Part shown: positions 6,561-13,960 of the stretch, one piece after another
Layout of the letters: each line of letters starts with the position of its first letter
Numbering within the stretch: the first letter of the stretch is position 1
Assembly (NCBI GenBank): GCA_903907185.1
Contig: CAIVND010000218.1
Location: 1 to 14,470, forward strand
DNA from: an uncultured Acidimicrobiaceae bacterium
GTDB lineage: Bacteria; Actinomycetota; Acidimicrobiia; Acidimicrobiales; Bog-793
DNA length: 14,470 bases
Reading direction: 5' to 3'
Notes under the pieces: model-generated
What the model was told of the DNA's origin: nothing
Seen by the model: the letters and a program-made list of their open reading frames with translations, nothing else
Databases searched by the model: none
Made by a program: the position numbers and the translations under genes

Positions 6561-6764
6561 ATGGATGATTCAACACTTACCGTTAGCTGTAATGACTGCG
6601 AGTTCGATGGCACAGAGACCTGCAACGACTGCGTGGTTAACTTCCTCCTTGGGCGCGACCCACAAGATGCAGTTATCTTCGATGCAGACGATGCGCGGGC
6701 GCTTCGTCTGCTTAATGGAGCCGGACTTATCCCAACAATCCGCCACCGTAAGCGGGTCAGCTAG
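6561..6764 (+). CDS. Small four-cysteine protein, unknown function
   Basis: A 67-residue product carries two close CxxC pairs, CNDC (10-13) and CNDC (21-24), then a conserved-looking VVNFLLGRDPQDAVIFDADD helix/strand region and a basic C-terminus (RHRKRVS). The ATG at 6561 is chosen because GAAGG lies 4 bases upstream and GGAGGG 10 bases upstream; an in-frame ATG at 6543 would add six residues but lacks an SD. From memory similar short CxxC proteins sit near the pimB-like gene in other actinobacteria, but I cannot give a function. The cysteines could bind a metal. It precedes the glycosyltransferase by 30 bases and may be in its operon. Confidence 0.75.
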   Translation: MDDSTLTVSCNDCEFDGTETCNDCVVNFLLGRDPQDAVIFDADDARALRLLNGAGLIPTIRHRKRVS

Positions 6765-6794
6765 TACGACTTCGAGAACATCGCTTGGCACACG

Positions 6795-7919
6795 ATGACT
6801 CATCTGCTTGTCACCAATGATTTTCCACCGAAGATCGGTGGAATCCAGTCATATCTCTATGAGCTGTGGCGGCGGTTGCCCGCCGATCGTTTTGCCGTCT
6901 TGACGATTGATCACGAGGGAGCAGCCTCGTTCGATGAACGACAAGATTTCCGAATTCGGCGACTGTCGGTCCCGATGCTCCATCCAAAGCGTGCAATGCG
7001 CAAGGCGATTGAGTCCTACGCAGCAGAGATCGGGGCAACCCACGTTGTTCTCGATCCGGTATTCCCAATCGGACTCATTGGGCCACGGCTCTCGCTGCCC
7101 TACTCCCTGATCGTTCACGGTGCAGAGATCCGAGTTCCCGGTCACCTCCCGGTGCTGCGTCGGTTGATGCGTCGTTCGATCTCCGGTGCAGAGTTGATCA
7201 TCGCCGCAGGCGACTATCCGGCACGCGAAACACGGAGAATAAGTGGTGCAGATACTCCGGAGGTGGTCGTCATCCCACCTGGTGTGGATATCAACAGATT
7301 CCATCCGTTTGAGGTGGAGGAACGACGGATCGCTCGGTCCAAGTTTGGTGTTTCACCCTCGGCACTTTGCGTGGTGAGTGTCAGCCGACTGGTGCCCCGA
7401 AAGGGGTTTGATGTGTTGATCAAGGGCGCTGCCAAGTTCCACGCGCAGTTCCCGACGCTAGAGGTGGTGATCGGGGGAGCTGGACGAGATCTCAAACGAC
7501 TCGAGCGCCTAGTTGAGCGCTATCGCGCACCGGTGCGCTTTCTTGGACTTGTTGATGAGGCAGATCTCGCTGATCTGTATGGCTGTGGCGACATCGTTGC
7601 GATGGTCTGTCGAGATCGATGGTTCGGTCTTGAGCAGGAGGGGTTCGGTATCGTCTTCTTGGAGGCAGCGGCAGCAGGGGTGGCGACGATTGCCGGAGCG
7701 AGTGGCGGTGCGGGAGACGCGGTGACCGACGAAAGCACGGGCATTGTCGTCCGCCATCCCTCGCGCCCGAAGGGGACCGCGACAGCACTAGCTCGACTGC
7801 TGACGAGCGCAGGACTGCGGCACGGATTTGGTGTGGCTGGACGGGCAAGGGTTGAAACGGACTTCGACTATGACGTGCTCGCAGAGAGACTCTCGGTGGC
7901 GTTAGCTCGCGTCGAGTAA
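6795..7919 (+). CDS. pimB: GT4-family glycosyltransferase, PimB-like
   Basis: The 374-residue GT-B protein opens with LLVTNDFPPKIGGIQSYL (4-21), the nucleotide-sugar glycine-rich start typical of PimB-type mannosyltransferases, and has HGAEIRVPG (108-116), VIPPGVDINRF (159-169), SRLVPRKGFDVLI (197-209) and the EX7E catalytic motif EGFGIVFLE (282-290). PimB uses GDP-mannose to add the second mannose to phosphatidylinositol mannoside at the inner membrane face. An SRPBCC protein follows, as in the Mycobacterium pimB neighbourhood (Rv2188c and Rv2185c). The start ATG 6795 has no SD. The GT4 assignment is firm; the exact acceptor is inferred and could be another lipid or polysaccharide. Confidence 0.85.
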   Translation: MTHLLVTNDFPPKIGGIQSYLYELWRRLPADRFAVLTIDHEGAASFDERQDFRIRRLSVPMLHPKRAMRKAIESYAAEIGATHVVLDPVFPIGLIGPRLSLPYSLIVHGAEIRVPGHLPVLRRLMRRSISGAELIIAAGDYPARETRRISGADTPEVVVIPPGVDINRFHPFEVEERRIARSKFGVSPSALCVVSVSRLVPRKGFDVLIKGAAKFHAQFPTLEVVIGGAGRDLKRLERLVERYRAPVRFLGLVDEADLADLYGCGDIVAMVCRDRWFGLEQEGFGIVFLEAAAAGVATIAGASGGAGDAVTDESTGIVVRHPSRPKGTATALARLLTSAGLRHGFGVAGRARVETDFDYDVLAERLSVALARVE

Positions 7920-7997
7920 TGACCTCTTCGCAGCTCGGGCGTAGTAACGGCCCAGGTTCGCACCTTATTGATGGAGCGGTCAGATACATTTGACGTA

Positions 7998-8015
7998 GCT
8001 GACCAATTGGTCAGC
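7998..8015. promoter_or_regulatory. Perfect 18-base palindrome, candidate repressor operator
   Basis: GCTGACCAATTGGTCAGC is a perfect inverted repeat with no spacer, 27 bases before the GTG of the SRPBCC gene. Its size and symmetry suit a dimeric TetR-family operator. TACATT at 7985-7990, a possible -10, lies just before it, so a bound protein could block transcription start. No regulator gene lies nearby, so the ligand and protein are unknown. Confidence 0.55.
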
Positions 8016-8042
8016 GCGTAACGTCGACCGAGGGAGCAGGCT

Positions 8043-8483
8043 GTGGAGCGTACGTCGGTGGAGATCGTGGTGGATGCGCCACCAAGTCTCTGCTTCTCGG
8101 TCGCGTCCGACATGGAGAGCTATCCCGAGTGGCTTCCTGATATTCAACGCATCGGGGTCCTGGAGCGAGATAGCGCGCGCCGTCCGACGGCAGTTGCCTT
8201 CCAGGTCGGTGCCTTCGGGCGCAGCGCGAACTACATCTTGATCTATGACTACACCGAGGCACCGAACGCCTTCTCCTGGTCTCAGCGTGACGGTGATCTC
8301 ACCTACGCCCTTGACGGTTCCTACCGGTTCGAGGAGAACGCGAATGGGTCAACCACCGTGCACTACGAACTTGCGGTCGGGCTTCGGGTGCCGGTACCGG
8401 GATTTGTCCGACGACGCGCCGAGGCGCTCATCACCACGGCAGCGTTGCGCGATCTGAAGTCTCGCGTCGAGTCACTCGCCTAA
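8043..8483 (+). CDS. SRPBCC-family (START-like) protein, polyketide cyclase/dehydrase type
   Basis: The 146-residue product has the SRPBCC pattern: a first strand SVEIVVDAPPSLCFSVASDMESYPEWLPDI (5-34), in which the 'D...YPEWLP' element is diagnostic, then alternating strands, YRFEENANGSTTVHYEL and a long C-terminal helix (RRRAEALITTAALRDLKSRVESL). Such proteins form a deep hydrophobic pocket and bind lipids or aromatic compounds; a catalytic role is not evident. The nearest known context is mycobacterial Rv2185c, near pimB, which suggests a lipid or envelope role. The start is GTG 8043, preceded by AGGGAG at 8031-8036. The palindrome at 7998-8015 suggests its own regulated promoter. The LLM gene follows after 83 bases. 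Confidence 0.85.
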   Translation: MERTSVEIVVDAPPSLCFSVASDMESYPEWLPDIQRIGVLERDSARRPTAVAFQVGAFGRSANYILIYDYTEAPNAFSWSQRDGDLTYALDGSYRFEENANGSTTVHYELAVGLRVPVPGFVRRRAEALITTAALRDLKSRVESLA

Positions 8484-8566
8484 TACTGACGCGGAGTTGC
8501 ACTTCGCAAGGATCAAGGTTACGTGGTTGGGTAACGAGCGAAGCGGCAGCAGAACGGAGGAGAGCA

Positions 8567-9274
8567 ATGAAGATTGGACTTATCCTCCCAACCTTCGCCG
8601 AGAGTTTCGATGCGGCACTTACGGCACTGAGCGAGGTTGAAGATGCTGGCCTCGATGGTGGGTTTGTCTATGACCACCTCTGGCCGATGCACCGCCGACA
8701 AGATCCGGCGATCTCCGCCTACCCCGCGCTCGGAGCGCTCTGTGCACATCGCAGGTCGCTGACGCTTGGGACACTTGTCGCTCGAGTCGGCAACGTCGTT
8801 CCCGCTGTGTTGGTAAGGGAGCTCAAGACCATCGATGAACTCACCGGTCACGCGTTTATCGCAGCGATCGGTACCGCTGATGAGAAGAGTGAAGAGGAGT
8901 ACCTCGGTTACGGCCTTGAGTTTCCCTCTGCCGATGAGCGTCGCGCGGAGCTTGAAGTCGTTGCCAGCTCACTGATCGCAAAGGATGTTGAAGTTTGGGT
9001 TGGAGGAGGAAGTAGCGCAACGAATGAGGTCGCAAGGAGACTCGGAGCGACACTCAATCTTTGGGGTGCCTCGCTCGAAAAGGTCCAAGCGGAGACAGTC
9101 AAAGGCCCGGTCTCTTGGGCGGGCAAGCTCCCATCTGATCCAGACCTTGCCCGCTCGCTTGTCGAAGGGTTGATCGCTGCCGGAGTCACCTGGGCGGTGT
9201 TCTCCTGGCCCACCTCGCTGCCGTTCCTCGTCGAGGTACTCGGTCGTGCTGGTGAGTCGGACGGAACTGAGTGA
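8567..9274 (+). CDS. LLM-class (luciferase-like) flavin/F420 oxidoreductase
   Basis: The 235-residue product has the luciferase-like TIM-barrel start MKIGLILPTF (1-10), VYDHLWPMH (34-42) and SLTLGTLVARVGNVVPAVLVRELKTID (64-90), which together form the cofactor pocket in F420- or FMN-dependent members. A later VEVWVGGGSSATNEVARRLGATLNLW segment (141-166) is the usual penultimate strand and helix. It is shorter than most family members (about 280-350), with the loss spread over the C-terminal half, so it is a compact form rather than a broken gene. A strong SD, GGAGGAGAG, precedes ATG 8567. The substrate and the choice between F420 and FMN cannot be read from the sequence. Confidence 0.85.
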   Translation: MKIGLILPTFAESFDAALTALSEVEDAGLDGGFVYDHLWPMHRRQDPAISAYPALGALCAHRRSLTLGTLVARVGNVVPAVLVRELKTIDELTGHAFIAAIGTADEKSEEEYLGYGLEFPSADERRAELEVVASSLIAKDVEVWVGGGSSATNEVARRLGATLNLWGASLEKVQAETVKGPVSWAGKLPSDPDLARSLVEGLIAAGVTWAVFSWPTSLPFLVEVLGRAGESDGTE

Positions 9275-9313
9275 CCAAGGCGGTCACGCTGTGTTAGTGG
9301 GGGTGGTCTCCAG

Positions 9314-9325
9314 TAAAGTGAACTA
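9314..9325 (+). promoter_or_regulatory. Putative leaderless promoter of alaC
   Basis: TAAAGT (9314-9319) fits TANNNT and is followed by six bases and then the ATG of alaC at 9326. There is no SD sequence before the ATG. The spacing matches the two other leaderless candidates in this window. No convincing -35 is seen. Confidence 0.4.
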
Positions 9326-10525
9326 ATGGACTTCCGGCGTATCAATGGTCTGCCCCCGTATGTCTTTGCGCAGGTAGATTCGTTGAAACTTGCAGCCCGA
9401 CGTCAGGGCGAGGACGTCATCGATCTCGGTTTTGGAAACCCCGACATCCCATCGCCTGACATCGCTGTCGACAAACTCTGCGAAGCCGCTCACAATTCGC
9501 GCAACCACCGCTACTCATCTTCTCGAGGAATTCCAAAGCTTCGCCAAGCAGTCGCAGATCTTTACCTCCGCAAGTTCAACGTCACGCTTGATCCTGAGAC
9601 CCAGATCGTCTCGACGATTGGAGCAAAAGAGGGACTCAGCCACCTGATGTGGGTACTCGTCGGTCCTGGCGATACCGCGCTGGTGCCCTCGCCCTCCTAT
9701 CCAATCCATATCTACGCACCGCTCTTTGCGGGCGCGGACGTTCGTATGGTGCGACTTGAGGGACTTGGGACAAATGAGGTCGATGCTGGTGAGGCCTTCT
9801 TCGCGAACTTAATGGAGGCGTGGGAGTTGGCGTTACCAAAGCCTCGCGTCGTGATCATGTCCTTTCCGCATAACCCAACGACGGCCTGCATCGATCTTGC
9901 GACGATGACGCGCATTGTGGAGTTTGCACGCGAGCACAACGTCATCATCGTTCATGACTTTGCCTACTCCGACACCTCCTTTGATGGTTACCGGCCCCCC
10001 TCGATCCTTGAGGTTCCCGGAGCCTCGGAGGTAGCGGTTGAGCTTTATACCCTCACCAAGTCGTTTTCGATGGCGGGATGGCGAGTTGCATTCCTGGTTG
10101 GAAATGCCGAGGTTGTCGCAGCGTTGACCAAACTCAAGAGCTATCTCGATTACGGCACCTTCCAACCGATTCAGATCGCCGCGACCGTTGCGATGAATGA
10201 GGCTTCGGACTATCCGCTTGAGGTCAACGCGATCTACCAGGGTCGCCGCGATGCACTTTGTGAGGGACTCAACCGGATCGGCTGGGAGGTCGAAAAGCCA
10301 AAGGGCACGATGTTTGTCTGGGCGCGCATCCCCGAGGCCTATCAAGAGTTGGGGTCGCTAGAGTTCGCGAAATTTCTCGTCTCCGAGGCCAAGGTTGCGA
10401 CCGCTCCCGGTGTCGGCTTTGGTAACGGCGGTGAGGGCTTTGTCCGGTTCGCCCTGATTGAAAATGAACAGAGGATCGCGCAGGGCATCCGTTTGATCCG
10501 AAGGTCGCTCCCCAAGCTTGGATAG
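9326..10525 (+). CDS. alaC: PLP-dependent aminotransferase, AlaC type
   Basis: This fold-type I aminotransferase is very like E. coli AlaC (glutamate-pyruvate aminotransferase), which makes alanine from pyruvate and glutamate. The 399 residues show FRRINGLPPYVFAQV (3-17), the AARRQGEDVIDLGFGNPD block (23-40), YSSSRGIPKLR (63-73), GAKEGLSHLM (99-108), PSPSYPIHIYAPLFAGA (121-137), FPHNPT (180-185), HDFAYSD (210-216, PLP D211/Y214), the PLP lysine in YTLTKSFSMAGWR (K245), KSYLDYGTF and the closing GFVRFALIENEQRI. The length is normal. The gene probably has its own leaderless promoter. LL-diaminopimelate aminotransferases are related, so a different amino donor or acceptor is possible. Confidence 0.9.
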   Translation: MDFRRINGLPPYVFAQVDSLKLAARRQGEDVIDLGFGNPDIPSPDIAVDKLCEAAHNSRNHRYSSSRGIPKLRQAVADLYLRKFNVTLDPETQIVSTIGAKEGLSHLMWVLVGPGDTALVPSPSYPIHIYAPLFAGADVRMVRLEGLGTNEVDAGEAFFANLMEAWELALPKPRVVIMSFPHNPTTACIDLATMTRIVEFAREHNVIIVHDFAYSDTSFDGYRPPSILEVPGASEVAVELYTLTKSFSMAGWRVAFLVGNAEVVAALTKLKSYLDYGTFQPIQIAATVAMNEASDYPLEVNAIYQGRRDALCEGLNRIGWEVEKPKGTMFVWARIPEAYQELGSLEFAKFLVSEAKVATAPGVGFGNGGEGFVRFALIENEQRIAQGIRLIRRSLPKLG

Positions 10526-10770
10526 CTCCGCTGCCCGACCGGGCTGCGTGTTGGACTGGCATGATCCGATTGGTTTTGTAGAGGTTGGTCGATCGGTAGG
10601 CGCCCCACAATGATGTGCACGAGAGCCATCTTTGGTGATGAGCGTGGGTGGCGTTCCGGCCAATGTTGCTCGGAACCACTACGGGTTGTGGTCAGGCGGC
10701 GTGTTACAGAGAGTTCATAAACATGAGTCGAAAAGTTCATTGACACAGTCGTAACTACAGTGATGTAATG

Positions 10771-10787
10771 GCTACCTATCTTGTAGC
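10771..10787. promoter_or_regulatory. Upstream NrdR-like box
   Basis: GCTACCTATCTTGTAGC has 5-base inverted arms (GCTAC/GTAGC) around an AT-rich centre. It matches the NrdR consensus ACACTATATATAGTGT only partly, but it starts exactly 31 bases before the better box at 10802, which is the usual three-turn spacing of NrdR box pairs. Confidence 0.4.
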
Positions 10788-10801
10788 GGGGGATTTTTGA
10801 A

Positions 10802-10817
10802 CCACTACATATTGTGT
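10802..10817. promoter_or_regulatory. NrdR box upstream of nrdJ
   Basis: CCACTACATATTGTGT agrees with the NrdR consensus ACACTATATATAGTGT at 13 of 16 positions by direct comparison. NrdR is the ATP/dATP-sensing repressor of ribonucleotide reductase genes, and nrdJ is the next gene. TATTGT (10810-10815) inside the box could be a -10, so bound NrdR would block RNA polymerase. The NrdR gene is not in this window. Confidence 0.65.
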
Positions 10818-10972
10818 TTTGTGGTGTTATCACACAAGATCAGGTTCGGTTCGTAACGGTGGGTGGAAGAGGTTTCCGCTGCGGTGCGATATAGCAATAG
10901 GTAGAGGATCGGTGGGGAGGCGTCGGGTCGACCGAGCCGGCGTTTGAAGTTATTGAGACAGACAGTATTCAA

Positions 10973-10993
10973 GGGGTCGGACCCCGGGAGGAG
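10973..10993 (+). promoter_or_regulatory. Short hairpin abutting the nrdJ ribosome binding site
   Basis: GGGGT-CGG-ACCCC (10973-10985) forms a tight 5-bp hairpin that ends one base before the strong SD GGGAGGAG (10986-10993), six bases from ATG 11000. The SD settles the start of nrdJ. A role for the hairpin in tuning translation is possible but unproven. Confidence 0.4.
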
Positions 10994-10999
10994 CAGGTA

Positions 11000-13807
11000 A
11001 TGGCGATTATTGGAGCACGTGCAGACATTGGTCTTCGTCGACAGTTCACTACTGAGGGAGTGCATCCCTATGACGAGGTGGTCTGGGAGCGACGTGACTC
11101 GCGTATCTCTGATTATCGCACCGGTGAGGTCGCCTTTGAGCAGCTCGGCGTGGAGGTTCCTCTGACGTGGAGCATGAACGCGACGAACATCTTGGCGCAA
11201 AAGTACTTCCGAGGAACACTTGGACTTCCCGAGCGGGAGGTCTCGCTCAAGCAGGTCGTTGACCGCGTCGCGGACACCATCACCCAGTGGGGAGTCAAGG
11301 ATGGCTACTTCTCTGATGCGGCCGAGGCAAAGCTCTTCAATGATGAGCTGAAGAGTCTCATCGTTAACCAGCGGGCTGCATTTAACTCGCCGGTGTGGTT
11401 CAACATCGGCGTGAAGGGCGTACCTCAGCAGGCATCGGCCTGTTTCATCCTGGCCGTAAAGGACTCGATGTCGTCGATCCTCAACTGGTATGTCGAAGAG
11501 GGAACGATCTTTAAGGGTGGCTCTGGCGCCGGTGTCAACCTCTCGCAGATCCGCGGATCACGTGAACTGCTCAATGGCGGAGGAACGGCCTCTGGCCCGG
11601 TCAGTTTTATGCGTGGCGCAGATGCCTCCGCAGGGACGATTAAGTCGGGTGGCAAGACTCGACGTGCGGCGAAGATGGTGATCTTGGATGCTGATCATCC
11701 CGATGTCCATGAGTTCATCTGGTGCAAAGCGCAAGAGGAGCGTAAGGCCCGTGCACTTTCGGCCGCTGGATTCGACATGGATCTCGATGGCAAGGACAGT
11801 CACTCGATCCAGTACCAAAATGCAAACAACTCGGTTCGTGCAACCGACGCGTTCATGCAGGCCGTCGAGGCCGATGCAGAGTGGAATCTATTGAGCCGTT
11901 CGGATGGTTCGGTCATCGAGACGCTTCCCGCTCGCAAGCTCTTCCGCGAGATCGCCGAAGCTGCATGGGAGTGTGCAGATCCTGGTATGCAGTTCGACAC
12001 CACGATCAACAAATGGCACACAGCACCGAACACCGGCCGGATCAATGGCTCCAACCCTTGCAGTGAGTACTTCCACCTCGATAACTCGGCCTGCAACCTT
12101 GCGAGCATCAACCTGTTGACCTTCCTCGATGAGGAGGGAAACTTCGATGCCGAAGGCTTCAAGGCAACGACCCAGGTGATGTTCACCGCGCAGGAGATTC
12201 TTGTTGGGAACGCCGACTATCCAACCGAGCTGATCGGAGAGACGACACGCCGTTTCCGTGAGATCGGCCTTGGCTATGCGAACCTCGGCGCAATGTTGAT
12301 GGCACTTGGACTTCCCTATGACTCTGAGGAGGGTCGTGCAATCTCTGCGGGGATCACCGCGTTGATGACCGGTGAGGCCTATGCCACCTCCGCACGTATC
12401 GCGTCTCGGATGGGACCGTTTGCTGGCTACCACGAGAATGCCGATGCGATGATCAATGTCTTGAAGATGCACCGTGCTGAAGTTGCTGCGATCGATGAGG
12501 AGCTCGTGCCAACGGAGCTGCTCTTGGCAGCACAGGAGTCATGGGACACGGCAATTGAGCTTGCTGAGAGCTATGGCGTCCGCAACTCGCAGGCGAGTGT
12601 TCTTGCTCCAACAGGAACGATCTCATTCCTCATGGACTGTGACACCACCGGTGTCGAGCCTGACCTTGGTCTCGTTAAGACAAAGAAGCTTGTCGGTGGG
12701 GGAACGATGACGATCGTGAACCAGACCGTGCCGCGAGCACTGCGCCGTCTTGGGTACAACACCACACAGATCGAGGACATCATCGCCTACGTCGATGAGC
12801 ACAAGTCGATCATTGGTTCGCCGTTGAAGGCCGAGCACCTTCCCGTCTTTGCCTGCTCAATGGGTGACAACTTCATTCACTACACCGGTCACGTGAAGAT
12901 GCTCGCCGCAGTGCAGCCATTTATCTCGGGGGGTATCTCAAAGACGGTCAACATGCCGCCAGAGGTCACGGTCGAAGAGGTAGAGCAGCTCCACATCGAT
13001 GCCTGGAAGATGGGCATCAAGGCAGTCGCGATCTACCGTGACAACTCCAAGGTCGGTCAGCCACTTTCAATGTCGAAGACGGCTGCACAGGACGCGGCCG
13101 ATGCGCTTGGCTCACCGGCTGACGGCACACTTCAGGCTCGGATCACCGAGCTTGAGAGTGCACTTGCGGTCCATCAAGGTCCCGCCGCCACCTCGCGCAC
13201 TCGCCTTCCCCGTCGTCGTCGTTCGAACACCTTCTCCTTCCGTGTTGCTGACTGTGAGGGATATGTCACCGTTGGCGAATATGACGATGGACGTCCCGGT
13301 GAGGTCTTCTTTAAGGTCTCAAAGCAGGGGTCGACACTCTCTGGCGTGATGGATGCCTTTGCGATCTCGATCAGCATGGGACTTCAACACGGTGTGCCAC
13401 TTGCAACCTTCGTTGCGAAGTACACCAACATGCGCTTTGAGCCAGCAGGTATCACCGATGATGCAGATCTGCGTCTCGCGTCGAGTCTCGTCGACTACAT
13501 CTTCCGTCGTCTCGCCCTTGACTACCTGTCGCTCGATGAGCGGATGGACCTTGGCATCTTGTCAACGGGAGAGCGGACCCAGCCAACGCTTCCTGGGCTC
13601 GAAGATCTCGATATTGAGGTCGCTGTTCGCGATGACAACGAGCGGTACGGAGATGGAGGTGACAGCGTGGCATCGATTGAACCTACGCCCGCTCCCTCGC
13701 TACAGGTCAGCGATGCACCGTTCTGCTACTCCTGCGGCAACGTCATGCAGCGTGCCGGTTCGTGTTACTGCTGCCCATCGTGTGGATCGACGAGCGGCTG
13801 CAGCTAA
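11000..13807 (+). CDS. nrdJ: Adenosylcobalamin-dependent (class II) ribonucleotide reductase
   Basis: NrdJ reduces ribonucleotides to deoxyribonucleotides with a radical made from adenosylcobalamin, with or without oxygen. The 935-residue protein has an N-terminal segment with no ATP cone, the first redox cysteine in ASACFIL (C148), the thiyl-radical site NPCSEYF (C354, E356), the second redox cysteine in ACNLASINL (C365), the PTGTISFLMDCDTTGVEP phosphate-binding block (538-554) and a C-terminal domain ending in a cysteine-rich tail (CYSC at 909-912, then C922, C924, C925, C928 and C934), thought to bind zinc and relay electrons. The length suits the long NrdJ type of actinobacteria. The start at ATG 11000 has a strong SD. 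Upstream NrdR-like boxes suggest repression when dATP is plentiful, and a clear terminator follows. Confidence 0.96.
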   Translation: MAIIGARADIGLRRQFTTEGVHPYDEVVWERRDSRISDYRTGEVAFEQLGVEVPLTWSMNATNILAQKYFRGTLGLPEREVSLKQVVDRVADTITQWGVKDGYFSDAAEAKLFNDELKSLIVNQRAAFNSPVWFNIGVKGVPQQASACFILAVKDSMSSILNWYVEEGTIFKGGSGAGVNLSQIRGSRELLNGGGTASGPVSFMRGADASAGTIKSGGKTRRAAKMVILDADHPDVHEFIWCKAQEERKARALSAAGFDMDLDGKDSHSIQYQNANNSVRATDAFMQAVEADAEWNLLSRSDGSVIETLPARKLFREIAEAAWECADPGMQFDTTINKWHTAPNTGRINGSNPCSEYFHLDNSACNLASINLLTFLDEEGNFDAEGFKATTQVMFTAQEILVGNADYPTELIGETTRRFREIGLGYANLGAMLMALGLPYDSEEGRAISAGITALMTGEAYATSARIASRMGPFAGYHENADAMINVLKMHRAEVAAIDEELVPTELLLAAQESWDTAIELAESYGVRNSQASVLAPTGTISFLMDCDTTGVEPDLGLVKTKKLVGGGTMTIVNQTVPRALRRLGYNTTQIEDIIAYVDEHKSIIGSPLKAEHLPVFACSMGDNFIHYTGHVKMLAAVQPFISGGISKTVNMPPEVTVEEVEQLHIDAWKMGIKAVAIYRDNSKVGQPLSMSKTAAQDAADALGSPADGTLQARITELESALAVHQGPAATSRTRLPRRRRSNTFSFRVADCEGYVTVGEYDDGRPGEVFFKVSKQGSTLSGVMDAFAISISMGLQHGVPLATFVAKYTNMRFEPAGITDDADLRLASSLVDYIFRRLALDYLSLDERMDLGILSTGERTQPTLPGLEDLDIEVAVRDDNERYGDGGDSVASIEPTPAPSLQVSDAPFCYSCGNVMQRAGSCYCCPSCGSTSGCS

Positions 13808-13825
13808 GCGAGTAGTTCGATCAAC

Positions 13826-13862
13826 GGGCTGCGCCAGGCATCTGTCTGGTGCAGCCCTTTTT
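13826..13862 (+). terminator. Rho-independent terminator of nrdJ
   Basis: GGGCTGC-GCCAG (13826-13837) pairs with CTGGT-GCAGCCC (13846-13857), a stem of about 12 bp with one wobble, followed at once by TTTTT (13858-13862). It lies 18 bases after the nrdJ stop. It is the clearest intrinsic terminator in the window. The gene on the far side is convergent, so the stem may also limit read-through from that direction. Confidence 0.92.
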
Positions 13863-13960
13863 CGTTGCCAGCATCGTGCTGTGGCCTGCTCGCGAGTGCT
13901 GCTGGCGCAGGGAAGTTATTGCGACGCCTGATAGATGATTAACGGGCTACTAACAGCTGC

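Larger units (their letters stand above)
10526..10999. other. Long regulatory gap upstream of nrdJ
   Basis: The 474-base gap holds no convincing gene; the long minus-strand frame that crosses it is antisense to alaC and looks non-coding. From 10526 to 10770 I see only a weak GCCC/GGGC hairpin just after alaC (near 10533-10544). From 10771 to 10817 lies the paired NrdR-like operator, and from about 10840 to 10999 a GC-rich leader with several possible short stems. No B12-box (cobalamin riboswitch) motif was recognised. Confidence 0.55.

Noticed and set aside
8519..8536. GTTAC-N8-GTAAC inverted repeat upstream of the LLM gene
   Set aside because: Short arms and no relation to the 18-base palindrome; such repeats are expected by chance in a window this long.
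10342..10833. Minus-strand open frame of 163 codons overlapping the end of alaC and the nrdJ upstream region
   Set aside because: Antisense to a confident gene for much of its length, composition not protein-like, and it would cover the NrdR boxes.
10526..10999. Cobalamin riboswitch before the B12-dependent reductase
   Set aside because: Searched by eye for the B12-box and the GCCACTG-type core; neither was seen. A covariance-model search would be decisive.
13353..13931. Plus-strand frame of 192 codons overlapping the end of nrdJ and its terminator
   Set aside because: A shadow of nrdJ in another frame; it runs through the intrinsic terminator and has a low-complexity Arg/Ser composition.
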